A stretch of 64,000 nt of DNA from Symbiodinium kawagutii (GCA_009767595.1 VSDK01017543.1:30404-94403); one strand, 5' to 3'; counted from the stretch's first letter, positions 46,616-56,733 are shown. Notes: a model not told the origin generated them from the letters alone. Program-made: numbers and translations.

Positions 46616-46843
46616 GGGCACCTCATGCAAAAGCCGACCACATTGCTGGCCAACTTCAAGGCAGCCGGGTCATTGTCGCGCAAACTCACAGCGTGGCAGA
46701 AGTGGGCCATCAAACAGCGTCAGAAAAAAGCAGGTTTCAAGCCTTACAAAAGGCATGCAGATGGAAGTGTGAGCGGCAGCAAGGATCTTGCCAAGTCTGC
46801 GCTGTACACTGCTCGTTTTGCTTTTGCATTGCACCGTCTTTGG
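46616..46843 (+). CDS. C5-cytosine methyltransferase-like domain, exon 2
   Basis: Joined in phase 0 across a 251-nt GT-AG intron (MGAFVPS then GHLMQKPTTLLANFKAAG). M-x-K-P-T-x-L-x-x-N matches the K-P-T-x-hydrophobic-x-x-N element found after the target-recognition part in phage-type C5 methyltransferases, which supports the assignment of exon 1. The following region is Lys/Arg-rich (KLTAWQKWAIKQRQKKAGF) and could contact DNA. It ends near CGTCTTTGG|GTGCGA; the next exon is not certain. Confidence 0.65.
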
Positions 46844-47188
46844 GTGCGACTGTATGTCCAACACACTGTTTTTGTCATAGATGAGGACTGAGTGAGGAAG
46901 TCCTGTGTTGGGAAGCCCCCTTCCAAGAAAAGGGCTTGGATGTGGACATGTTTTCGGCAATTCGACATCATTGGAATTGCCAAAATTTACCAAATCATGC
47001 GGGGTGGAGAAAAAAACTGCAGCGGGGCAACAGGCTCCACGAATTTGATTGATTGATTGTGTGGGATTGCTTTGTTCCATTCTTGCCCAGCATCCATGAA
47101 AGGAATCAGTCCAAGTAATTTCCATGGGTGCCAACATTTTGACACTGGAACCATGAATCTCAAAATCCAAAGTCTGACATTTTGGCAG

Positions 47189-47311
47189 GTGAGCAGCCGA
47201 CTGATGCAATGTGTGCAGATCCAGGCTTGCTGGCCGGAGTCAACAGCGGAAGCGATTATGAAATGGAGAACAAAACAACATCAGAATCATCAGCCATTCA
47301 TCAAGAGACAG
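47189..47311 (+). CDS. Cassette exon D, copy 1
   Basis: 123 nt between TTTTGGCAG and AGAGACAG|GTTTTC, phase 1 in and out. Reads EQPTDAMCADPGLLAGVNSG then SDYEMENKTTSESSAIHQET. An acidic Ser/Thr-rich linker with no recognised domain. The most divergent intact copy. Confidence 0.5.
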
Positions 47312-48036
47312 GTTTTCAATGGTTTTCATTTGTGTCCAATCTTTGTTGCATTCCTCGATGTCCAGAATGAAATCATTTTGGATCATATTGATCATATTGG
47401 ATCATGTAGACTTAATCTGGTTTCAGGCTTCTTTTTGATCTCTTTGGTAAAGGTTTGTAGCATCAATCAGTTTTTGTGGGAGACTACTCTGAAGCAAAAC
47501 AAGTTCACTCTTATTAATTTCCATTGGGTGCCAGCCTTTGATCCCTTGATCGTCGATGATACATCTCAGTCTATCTTTCATTTTCCGTGTTTGCCTATAA
47601 AGTCCATGGGTTGCAACGTTTTGGATGAACGCCGATCATCTCGTGAATTGGATATGGTGGAGACCTGAAAGAAAATGTAGGAAATGATGTTGGTGATGCC
47701 TTGTCCAATCCCAGGTCCAAACGGTGATTTGCATGCTAAACTTTTCTTGTTTGACGGTCTTATTCAAAAGTGATGATTTTGAGCTTTTTTCGGTTCCGGC
47801 AAGGGTCCCCCCCACAAGATCATCAAGATCCCACAAGTGCCCGGCCAGGGAACAGGAAACTAGGGTTTATATGGTTAATCATGGTTACTTTTGTTATATT
47901 ATGTTTTTATCGCTGCATTTTTCCCATGGACTTTGAGAATCCTGGTGAATCTGGTCAGAGATCCCATAGTCACCTGGCTGTGTATGGCTGCGTCTTAAAG
48001 TTATTCTTCAAGTGTGGCCGCCTGCGGCTGCCCTAG

Positions 48037-48090
48037 GCCCGGATGTAGCAGACGAGAAGGAAGAGCAGACTGCTCCTGGAGAAGCAGCAG
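48037..48090 (+). CDS. Cassette exon B, copy 1
   Basis: 54 nt between GCCCTAG and GAAGCAGCAG|GCCTTC (GC donor), phase 1-1, reading PDVADEKEEQTAPGEAA. Clearly related to the family 1 acidic exons of the upstream block. Confidence 0.5.
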
Positions 48091-48292
48091 GCCTTCCCTG
48101 ATTTCGCGGGTAGCGTTGGTAGGAGTGTGAATCCGGTATGACAAAAATGTTGATCAAATGGAAATGTTTGAAAGAACATGAAAAAAATCATTCAAGATAA
48201 TACACCGCAATGAGAGTAGATGGCCCCGCACCATGACCCCGGGAAAATGGGTAGATGGCACCGCATGCGCAAATTTATCAGGTATCAAAAAC

Positions 48293-48329
48293 GTGTTCCT
48301 ACAACGGCCGCCGGCCGTTGTAGGAACAC
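48293..48329. repeat. Perfect 37-bp palindrome, copy 1
   Basis: Two perfect 18-base arms, GTGTTCCTACAACGGCCG and its reverse complement, around a single C. It would form a very stable hairpin in RNA or a cruciform in DNA. Confidence 0.97.
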
Positions 48330-48376
48330 AGCATTGGATGTTGGAATATGCAGGGCAAATTCTCACAGCCAACCAT

Positions 48377-48413
48377 GTGTTCCTACAACGGCCGCCGGCC
48401 GTTGTAGGAACAC
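48377..48413. repeat. Perfect 37-bp palindrome, copy 2
   Basis: Identical to copy 1 and 84 bases away, with unrelated sequence between, so the palindrome itself appears to be the duplicated unit. Confidence 0.97.
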
Positions 48414-48737
48414 GAGTACCACCAAAAAAAGCTTTTTACCTTTAAATTGAAGATATAAACTGGTAGATGGCGCCAAATGAGTTGAGCCATCTATTCAATG
48501 GATTTGCCACATTCTGGCAGTCGCGTTTTGGCCATAGTAGATGGCGCAAGTCAAAAAACGGGGCCATGTATCCTGAGAACGGAGTAATGATAATAATGAT
48601 AATATCCAGATAATGAGGATGTTGATGATACTAAAAGCGTGTAAATACAACATCGGTAGAACTCCTTAAACATCCTCAATCATCCTCCAACAGATGCTTT
48701 TCAAAACTGTCAAGACCAAAGTCTGGAATTTTGGCAG

Positions 48738-48860
48738 GTGAGCAGCCGACTGATGCAATGCGTGCAGATCCAGGCTTGCTAGCCGGAGTCACGACCGGAA
48801 GGGATTGTGAAATGGAGAACAAAAAAACATCAGAATCGTCAGCCATTCATCCAGCGACAG
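48738..48860 (+). CDS. Cassette exon D, copy 2
   Basis: 123 nt, same splice context; reads EQPTDAMRADPGLLAGVTTG then RDCEMENKKTSESSAIHPAT. The frame is intact. Confidence 0.5.
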
Positions 48861-49281
48861 GTTTTCAAGTGTGTTCAATGTTTTTTGCGTACCTCGATGT
48901 CCAGAATTAGATCATATTGGATCATGTGGAATTAATTTGGTGTCAGGCGTCTCTTATCTTCTTTTTGGGAAAGGTTTGTATCCTCAATGAAGTTTTGCGG
49001 GAGATTACCCTGAAGCAAAACAAGTTCACTCTTATTAATTTCCATTGGGTGCCAGCCTTTGATCCCTTGATCATCCTTGATCGTCGGTGATGCATCTCAG
49101 TCTACCCTTCATTTTCCCTGATTTTCCCTGTTTGCCTGTAAAGTCCATGGGTTGGCACGTTTTGGATGAAAGCCGATCATCTTGTGAATTGGATATGGTG
49201 GAGACCTAAAAGAAAATGTAGGAAATGTTATTCTTCAATCTCTTCATGATCTTCATGTGTTGCTGCCTGCGGCTGTCCTAG

Positions 49282-49335
49282 GCCCGGAGGTAGCAGACCA
49301 GAAGGATGAGCAGACTGTGCCCGGAGAAGCAGAAG
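49282..49335 (+). CDS. Cassette exon B, copy 2
   Basis: 54 nt after GTCCTAG, GC donor; reads PEVADQKDEQTVPGEAE. If the GC site is not used, the next possible donor is CCCGG|GTAGGG at 49354. Confidence 0.5.
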
Positions 49336-49604
49336 GCTTCCCCAGAATTCCCGGGTAGGGTTGGTAGGACTGTGAATGCGGTATGACGAAAATGTTGATC
49401 AAATAGATTTTTTTCAAAGATCTTCAAAGAAATGAAAGAACATAAACAATGGTGAAGATCATTCAAGATACTCAAGATAATATCAAGATAATGCAGATGT
49501 TGATGATATTAAAAACATGTGAATACAACATTGGTAGAACTCCTCAAACATCCTCAGGCAGATGCTTTCAAAACTGTCAAGACCAAAGTCTGGCATCTTG
49601 GCAG

Positions 49605-49723
49605 GTGAGAAGCCGACTGATGCAATGCGTGCAGATCCAGGCTTGCTGGCCGGAGTCACGAGCGGAAGGGTGAAATGGAGAACAAAACAACATCAGAATC
49701 GTCAGCCATTCATCCAGCGACAG
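49605..49723 (+). pseudogene. Cassette exon D, copy 3, frameshifted
   Basis: 119 nt: four bases are missing in GGAAGGGTGAAATGG relative to GGAAGGGATTGTGAAATGG in other copies. Using it would shift the reading frame, so it must be skipped or is decaying. The splice sites are still intact. Confidence 0.6.
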
Positions 49724-50134
49724 GTTTTCAAATATGTTCAATGCTTGTTGTATACCTCGATGTCCAGAATTAGATCATATTGGATCATGTGGACTTAATC
49801 TGGTTTCAGGCTTCTCTTTGGGAAAGGTTTGTATCCTCAATGCAGTTTTGCGGGAGATTACCCTGAAGCAAAACAAGTTCACTCTTATTAATTTCCATTG
49901 GGTGCCAGCCTTTGATCCCTTGATCATCCTTGATCGTCGGTGATGCATCTCAGTCTACCCTTCATTTTCCCTGATTTTCCCTGTTTGCCTGTAAAGTCCA
50001 TGGGTTGCGACGTTTTGTATGAACCACGATCATCTCGTGAATTGGATATGGTGGAGACCTGAAAGAAAATGTAGGAAATGTTATTCTTCAATCTCTTCAT
50101 GATCTTCATGTGTTGCTGCCTGCGGCTGTCCTAG

Positions 50135-50188
50135 GCCCGGAGGTAGCAGACCAGAAGGAAGAGCAGACTGTGCCCGGAGAAGCAGAAG
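50135..50188 (+). CDS. Cassette exon B, copy 3
   Basis: 54 nt, protein PEVADQKEEQTVPGEAE, differing from copy 2 by one residue. Confidence 0.5.
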
Positions 50189-50437
50189 GCTTCCCCCGAT
50201 ATCCCGGGTAGGGTTATGCGGTATGACAAAAAATGTTCAAAATGTGGATCAAATAGAGCAAATAAAAATTTTCGAAAGATTTTCAAAGAAATGAAAGAAC
50301 ATGAACAATGGTGAAGATCATTCAAGATAATATCAAGATAATGCGGATGTTGATGATGTTAAGAACATGTAAATACAGTATTGGTCAAAGGAAGTTTAGT
50401 TACGAAGTGCGGAACTTCCGTGTTACGAAGATTTGAA

Positions 50438-51231
50438 AAGATCTCAAAAGAAATAGATCTCAAAAGGAATAGATCTCAAAAGAAATACATCTCAAAAGAA
50501 ATAGATCTCAAAACAAATAGATCTCAAAAGAAATACATCTCAAAAGAAATACATCTCCAAAGGAAAAAGATCTCAAAAGGAATAGATCTCAAAAGAAATA
50601 CATCTCAAAAGAAATAGATCTCAAAAGAAATAGATCTCCAAAAAAATACATCTCAAAGGAAAAAGATCTCAAAAGAAATAGATCTCAAAAGAAATAGATC
50701 TCAAAAGAAATAGATCTCAAAAGAAATAGATCTCAAAAGAAATAGATCTCAAAAGGAATAGATCTCAAAAGAAATACATCTCAAAAGAAATACATCTCCA
50801 AAGGAAAAAGATCTCAAAAGGAATAGATATCAAAAGAAATACATCTCAAAAGAAATAGATCTCAAAAGAAATAGATCTCAAAAGGAATAGATCTCAAAAG
50901 AAATACATCTCAAAGGAAAAAGATCTCAAAAGAAATAGATCTCAAAAGAAATAGATCTCAAAAGAAATAGATCTCAAAAGGAATAGATCTCAAAAGAAAT
51001 ACATCTCAAAAGAAATAGATCTCAAAAGGAATAGATCTCAAAAGAAATAGATCTCAAAAGGAATAGATCTCAAAAGAAATACATCTCAAAAGAAATACAT
51101 CTCCAAAGGAAAAAGATCTCAAAAGGAATAGATCTCAAAAGAAATAGATCTCAAAAGAAATAGATCTCCAAAAAAATACATCTCAAAGGAAAAAGATCTC
51201 AAAAGAAATAGATCTCAAAAGGAATAGATCT
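50438..51231. repeat. 16-bp minisatellite (AGATCTCAAAAGAAAT)n
   Basis: About 49 units in nearly 800 bases, with variants AAAAGGAAT, ACATCTC and CTCCAAAGGAAA arranged in partly repeating higher-order runs. Every unit of the main type holds AGATCT. Lys/Ile/Ser-rich frames across it are artefacts. Confidence 0.97.
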
Positions 51232-51985
51232 TGACTTTGCGTGACGCTCTCCGCACTGTCAGGGCTGTTTCAACTCATCTTGCAGATGACTTGGATCTTG
51301 ACTTTGTGTGACAGGTGTGGTACTTTCAGCATGTCGATGATCTTGGAAGTTCAAAACATGGAGGAAGTCTCGCACGAAATGCGTTTTTGATCATTGGATT
51401 TGTCACGAAACCATGGGTTTTTTCGTGAAAAACGTTGTCGACTTGATCGGGAAACTAGCCTTGTCGAACGGACGGGTCCCAGACGGTCTCGGTTTGCTTC
51501 GGATTTAGTTCGGATTTGTGTTGCCAAAAAATCGACTTCTGCACGTCTCTATGTTGACTTTGTGTGGCAGGCGTGGCATTTGGTGCACATGGAGCTCCTC
51601 TGGGATCGCTCTCCGCACTGTCAGGGCTGTTTCAAGTCAATCTGCACATGATTTGGATCTTGACTTTGCGTGGCAGGCGTGGCATTTGGTGCACATGGAG
51701 CTGCTCATGGATCGCTCTCCGCACTGTCAGGGCTGTTTCAGCTCATCTCGCAGATGACTTGGATCTTGACTTTGCGTGGCAGGCGTGGCATTTGGTGCAC
51801 ATGGAGCTCCTCTGGGATCGCTCTCCGCACTGTCAGGGCTGTTTCAACTGATCTTGGAGAGGTCTTGGATCTTGACTTTGCGTGACAGGCGTGGCATTTG
51901 GTGCACATGGAGCTCCTCTGGGATCGCATTCCGCACTGTCAGGGCTGTTTCAATTGATCTTGGAGAAGTCTTGGACCTTGACCGC
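51226..51985 (+). repeat. 106-bp satellite, Trp/His/Cys-rich open frames
   Basis: Full units begin at 51555, 51662, 51768 and 51874 (spacing 106-107 bases), with a truncated unit at 51232 and a partial one at 51980. Each has GACTTTGCGTGGCAGGCGTG and CGCACTGTCAGGGCTGTTTC. Because 106 is not a multiple of three, successive units fall into different frames, so long open frames here reflect absence of stops rather than a protein. Confidence 0.93.
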
Positions 51986-52140
51986 CATTCTATAGGCTCA
52001 AATGTTTTTTTTCTATATGCACTTATAAGTTTTGGAAACTTCCGCCTCCGCCTCGTGCGGGAACTACTTGTAGAACACCTCAAACATCCTCAAACAGATG
52101 TTTTCAAAACTGTCAAGACCAAAGTCTGGAATTTTGGCAG

Positions 52141-52263
52141 GTGAGCAGCCGACTGATGCAATGCGTGCAGATCCAGGCTTGCTGGCCGGAGTCACGACCG
52201 GAAGGGATTGTGAAATGGAGAACAAAACAACATCAGAATCGTCAGCCATTCATCCAGCGACAG
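52141..52263 (+). CDS. Cassette exon D, copy 4
   Basis: 123 nt, intact, nearly identical in protein to copy 2 (RDCEMENKTTSESSAIHPAT at its end). First copy after the satellite block. Confidence 0.5.
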
Positions 52264-52674
52264 GTTTTCAAATATGTTCAATGCTTGTTGTATACCTCGA
52301 TGTCCAGAATTAGATCATATTGGATCATGTGGAATTAATTTGGTGTCAGGCTTCTCTTATCTTCTTTTTGGGAAAGGTTTGTATCCTCAATGAAGTTTTG
52401 CGGGAGATTACCCTGAAGCAAAACAAGTTCACTCTTATTAATTTCCATTGGGTGCCAGCCTTTGATCCCTAGATCATCCTTGATCGTCGGTGATGCATCC
52501 CAGTCTACCCTTCATTTTCCGTGTTTGCCTGTAAAGTCCATGGGTTGGCACGTTTTGGATGAAAGCCGATCATCTTGTGAATTGGATATGGTGGAGACCT
52601 AAAAGAAAATGTAGGAAATGTTATTCTTCAATCTCTTCATGATCTTCATGTGTTGCTGCCTGCGGCTGTCCTAG

Positions 52675-52728
52675 GCCCGGAGGTAGCAGACCAGAAGGAA
52701 GAGCAGACTGTGCCCGGAGAAGCAGAAG
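52675..52728 (+). CDS. Cassette exon B, copy 4
   Basis: 54 nt, PEVADQKEEQTVPGEAE, identical in protein to copy 3. Confidence 0.5.
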
Positions 52729-52997
52729 GCTTCCCCCGAATTCCCGGGTAGGGTTGGTAGGACTGTGAATGCGGTATGACGAAACTGTTGATCAAATATA
52801 TTTTTTTCAAAGATCTTCAAAGAAATGAAAGAAGATAAACAATGGTGAAGATCATTCAAGATACTCAAGATAATATCAAGATAATGCAGATGTTGATGAT
52901 ATTAAAAACATGTGAATACAACATTGGTAGAACTCCTCAAACATCCTCAGGCAGATGCTTTCAAAACTGTCAAGACCAAAGTCTGGCATCTTGGCAG

Positions 52998-53120
52998 GTG
53001 AGAAGCCGACTGATGCAATGCGTGCAGATCCAGGCTTGCTGGCCGGAGTCACGAGCGGAAGGGATTGTGAAATGGAGAACAAAACAACATCAGAATCGTC
53101 AGCCATTCATCCAGCGACAG
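52998..53120 (+). CDS. Cassette exon D, copy 5
   Basis: 123 nt, intact. It shares the GEKPTDAM start with frameshifted copy 3, and its flanks are almost identical to those of copy 3, so these two derive from one recent duplication. Confidence 0.5.
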
Positions 53121-53767
53121 GTTTTCAAATATGTTCAATGCTTGTTGTATACCTCGATGTCCAGAATTAGATCATATTGGATCATGTGGACTTAATCTGG
53201 TTTCAGGCTTCTCTTTGGGAAAGGTTTGTATCCTCAATGCAGTTTTGCGGGAGATTACCCTGAAGCAAAACAAGTTCACCCTTATTAATTTCCATTGGGT
53301 GCCAGCCTTTGATCCCTTGATCATCCTTGATCGTCGGTGATGCATCTCAGTCTACCCTTCATTTTCCGTGTTTGCCTATAAAGTCCATGGGTTGCGACGT
53401 TTTGTATGAACCACGATCATCTCGTGAATTGGATATGGTGGAGACCTGAAAGAAAATGTAGGAAATGATGTTGGTGATGCCTTGTCCAATCCCAGGTCCA
53501 AACGGTGTTTTGCATGCTAAACTTTTCTTGTTTGACGGTCTTATTCAAAAGTGATGATTTTGAGCTTTTTTCGGTTCCGGCAAGGGTCCCCCCCACAAGA
53601 TCCCACAGATCCCACAAGTGCCCGGCCAGGGAACAGGAAACTAGGGCTGATATGGTTTATTATGGTTTATTAGTCTGTTTATCCCTGCGTTTTTCCATGG
53701 ACTTTGACATCTTGGACAATGCGGGTGAAAGATTTCATTGTCCCTTGGCTGCCTGTGGGTGCCCTAG

Positions 53768-53824
53768 GCCCGGACCTGGCAGACAAGAAAGAAGGGCAGA
53801 CTGCTGTGCCCGGAGAAGCAGAAG
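53768..53824 (+). CDS. Cassette exon B, copy 5
   Basis: 57 nt, PDLADKKEGQTAVPGEAE. Three bases longer than other B copies but still in frame, like the upstream family 1 length. Confidence 0.5.
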
Positions 53825-54079
53825 GCTTCCCCTGATTTCCCGGTGGGGTTGGTAGGAGTGTGGATGCTGGCTTGGCTCCAATGATCAAGATGATCAAGGT
53901 GATGTTCACGGCATATTATCATATCGTTCTCATGGGTGATATGGTTGTAATTAGGGAGGTGTATGATCATCGTTGAATGCCATTGCCTATGAAAGAACAT
54001 AAAGATCTTTCAAGGTGTTGAAATGCCATCGCAATCTTATAACATTGTTACAAGGTTGGTAGATCATTATTCATCAGAG

Positions 54080-54245
54080 ATTGCGAGGCTTGCTGGCCAG
54101 AGTCGTGAGGGGACGGGGTCGGAGTGGATGGACTGATGATGATGATGATGATGATGATGCTGATGATGGAATGGATGATATGGATGATATATGGATGGAA
54201 TCATTACCAGACATTCATCTAGCGACGGTTTTTGATATATTAACA
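54080..54245 (+). pseudogene. Cassette exon D, decayed copy 6
   Basis: GAGGCTTGCTGGCCAGAGTCGTGAG and a final CATTCATCTAGCGACGG align to exon D, but the middle is replaced by a (GAT)n run (54136-54165) and both splice sites are lost. Confidence 0.5.
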
Positions 54246-54891
54246 TACATTAACATACACATCGTGCACGTGGTTCTTACTTTGATGTCCAAAATTAGAT
54301 CATATTGGATCATGCTTCTCTTTGGTAAAGGTCTGTAGCGTCAATTATTTGTTGTGGGAAACAACCCTGAAGAAAACAAGTTCACTCTTATTAATTTCCA
54401 TTGGGTGCCAGCCTTTGGTCCCTTGATCGTCGGTGATGCATCTCAGTCTATCTTTCATTTTCCGTGTTTGCCTATAAAGTCCATGGGTTGCAACGTTTTG
54501 TATGAACCACGATCATCTCGTGAATTGGATATGGTGGAGACCTGAAAGAAAATGTAGGAAATGATGTTGGTGATGCCTTGTCCAATCCCAGGTCCAAACG
54601 GTGTTTTGCATGCTAAACTTTTCTTGTTTGACGGTCTTATTCAAAAGTGATGATTTTGAGCTTTTTTCGGTTCCGGCAAGGGTCCCCCCCACAAGATCCC
54701 ACAAGTGCCCGGCCAGGGAACAGGAAACTAGGGTTGATATGGTTTATTAGTTTCATCACAACTTTTATGACTTGGTATTTTTTTTTCATATGTTTCCTTG
54801 TTTTCCTCATCAACCTAAGCAATTTGATTTGCCAGTGGTTGTTCATGTTTGTCCTGACAGATGTTCACGCCGTCCTCTGCTGCGTGCGCAG

Positions 54892-55661
54892 GAAACGTTC
54901 ACCGGGATCTCAGTAGAATCCTTCTTCGACATGCCCGAAGGTGCGCTTCAGATGGCCACTACATTGAGCTTGTTGACCTGGTATTACTTGCAAATTTGCG
55001 GAGGGTGGAGCTATGGATCGTTTGCAACACTAAAAGTGACTTTGCACTGACTCCTATGTCGCAATATTTGTCAACTTTGGGGGTTCAGTCGCCAGAGAGC
55101 ATTCTTTGGCAGCCAGAATCATCAAGATCATCTACACCGCCTATGGAGTCTGTGTTATGGTTTGTGTTGCTCACACGTGCTGACTACGAGCCAACTGAGA
55201 ACTTGATGGAAATGAACCACTGGATGCCTGTGTTTCGATGTTCCAGGCAAGAGGCTACATCAGAGATGCGTCGGGTCTTGAGTTCACACCAGAGCAACCA
55301 AGACGCCGTGCACTCCCAGATAACCTCATCGAGCGTTCAGGACACAGTGGTTCTGTGCACTCTCCTGGAGAATGTTCAAAGGCAAAGTGCGAAGTCAACC
55401 AACCATGTTGAGCTGCTAGAGCGTCTCAGCAGGATGAAGAGTATCAGCCGACAACCAGAGTCCTGGGTTGCCCGGGAAGCGATTGCAGATGGCAATTGCG
55501 GTCTGTGGTCTTTGCTTTCCCTTGTGAACAATAACCCGACAATGGCGGCTACCAGTGATGCTGCGACAAAGGAAGAGATGCGAAAACTCAGAGATGAGGT
55601 GCAAGCCGCTTGGATGGAGGTTTCGGACAAGAAGTCTTGGCAACTCGTTTACCAGACCCTG
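54892..55661 (+). CDS. Downstream gene part, exon 1: OTU-like segment
   Basis: After GTGCGCAG the frame enters in phase 1, matching the upstream cassettes, and runs 256 codons. First part: HYIELVDLVLLANLRRVELW. Later, WVAREAIADGNCGLWSLLSL carries D-G-N-C-x-hydrophobic, the nucleophile motif of OTU cysteine proteases (D-G-N-C-L-F-x-A), which remove ubiquitin. The histidine of the triad was not identified, so function is uncertain and it may be OTU-derived. Last part is helical. The donor ACCCTG|GTGGGT is in phase 0; the frame itself stays open to 55793. Confidence 0.62.
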
Positions 55662-55982
55662 GTGGGTGCCGTCGAGGATGACCACGGAGTGGATCATGAG
55701 GATAAGGAGGGGATTCCAGAACATGATCATGGACATTTCGTGACTTTTTTTTGTGATACCTCTATTTTTTTCCAGGGGGGTCTAAGGTTATAGATGATAT
55801 AGATGACTATTGTGGAATCTCAATTTTCGAAGACAATCAAACATTATGAAAGATATTAAAGTCAAATAAAGTCAATGGGTCCCATCCTTTGCAAGATTGG
55901 AGACCTATAGTGTTGGATCCAACCTTGGCATGTTTGAAAATGAATGTGTTTGCACATAGATTATATTGGAGTTCCTTGGCAG
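55662..55982 (+). other. Intron, GT-AG
   Basis: 321 nt, AT-rich, ending TTCCTTGGCAG; joins phase 0 to phase 0. An internal TTTTTTTCCAG at 55776 is a second possible acceptor. Confidence 0.55.
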
Positions 55983-56657
55983 GATGAGCTGCCAACAAGC
56001 AATGCTGAGCAGCCGAATGAGCCGGACAATCGGACTTTGAGGCAAATGGCAGACGATGAATTGCAGCCCCTTGCCAGCCTGGCACAAGCAGCAGATTTGT
56101 CTGCCAGCTTTCCCTTCCAAAGCCGTGACCTGACAAGTGAGACAAGCGCCAAGCAGCAGAAGAAAACTGTGAAAAAGGTAGAAAAGGTTCCAGTGCGAAG
56201 ATCCAAGAGATTGATCGAGGCTGGGGCTGTCAAGGACACCCCTCAGATGGCTTTGCGTGTTTCCATGGAGGAGATCAAACCGCAACGTGCAAAGAGTTTG
56301 CGCGCCTCTGGATCATTTGGAGCACCCATGCAGTCCAAAGCTACTATCAAGGAGGAAAAAGGAACAGCAGTGAAGGAGGAGTTGGATGAGGTTCAAGAGA
56401 TTCGGCCCATCGGTCCTACGGTGAAAGTTGAGACTAGTAGCTCTGAGGAGCCGGTTGTGACCACAAAGAAGAGAAAGAAGCCCAAGATGGACATCCGTGG
56501 TGAGAAGGCAAGCGGTGGAAAGCAGAGAGTGTCGCGCCTAGCAGTTCCTGTGCTTCCAGTGCCTGATGGAGTACCTACCAAGCCCACACCAATGCCGAGA
56601 AAAAATGCCGTCAGTGCTGAAGAGAGGCATCGCAGGAATTGTTTGCGCAATGTCAAG
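55983..56657 (+). CDS. Downstream gene part, exon 2: charged nuclear-type linker
   Basis: 225 codons, rich in Lys, Glu, Ser and Pro and probably disordered. Basic clusters (KVPVRRSKRL, TTKKRKKPKM, EERHRRNCLRN) look like nuclear localisation signals. Three hydrophobic-K-x-E sites occur close together: TIKEE, AVKEE and TVKVE, the consensus for SUMO attachment. The best end is CAATGTCAAG|GCGATG, a GC donor in phase 0, which gives a 76-nt intron; the frame stays open to 56885, but a different frame is clearly coding from 56734. Confidence 0.62.
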
Positions 56658-56733
56658 GCGATGCTTGCCAAAAGTGTTGGCCTGACATATTGGGTCTGGC
56701 ACAAAGAGCACACGAAATCAGGACCATTGAGAG

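Noticed and set aside
48001-48036. Coding sequence upstream of the B exon (SVAACGCP-like reads)
   Set aside because: The region is the pyrimidine/GC-rich acceptor tract common to all B copies and contains stops in the exon's frame.
50381-50617. Lys/Ile/Ser-rich 78-codon frame
   Set aside because: Read-through of the 16-bp minisatellite, with no coding texture outside it.
50438-51231. CRISPR array
   Set aside because: Units are contiguous with no spacers, and the host is eukaryotic.
51564-51885. Repeat-protein gene from the FAWQAWHLVHMELLWDRSP units
   Set aside because: The 106-bp period is not a multiple of three, so the motif moves between frames, and no splice sites restore it.
55776-55793. 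Alternative exon after TTTTTTTCCAG at 55776
   Set aside because: It has an excellent acceptor but gives only GGLRL before a stop; the acceptor at 55982 keeps a long frame.
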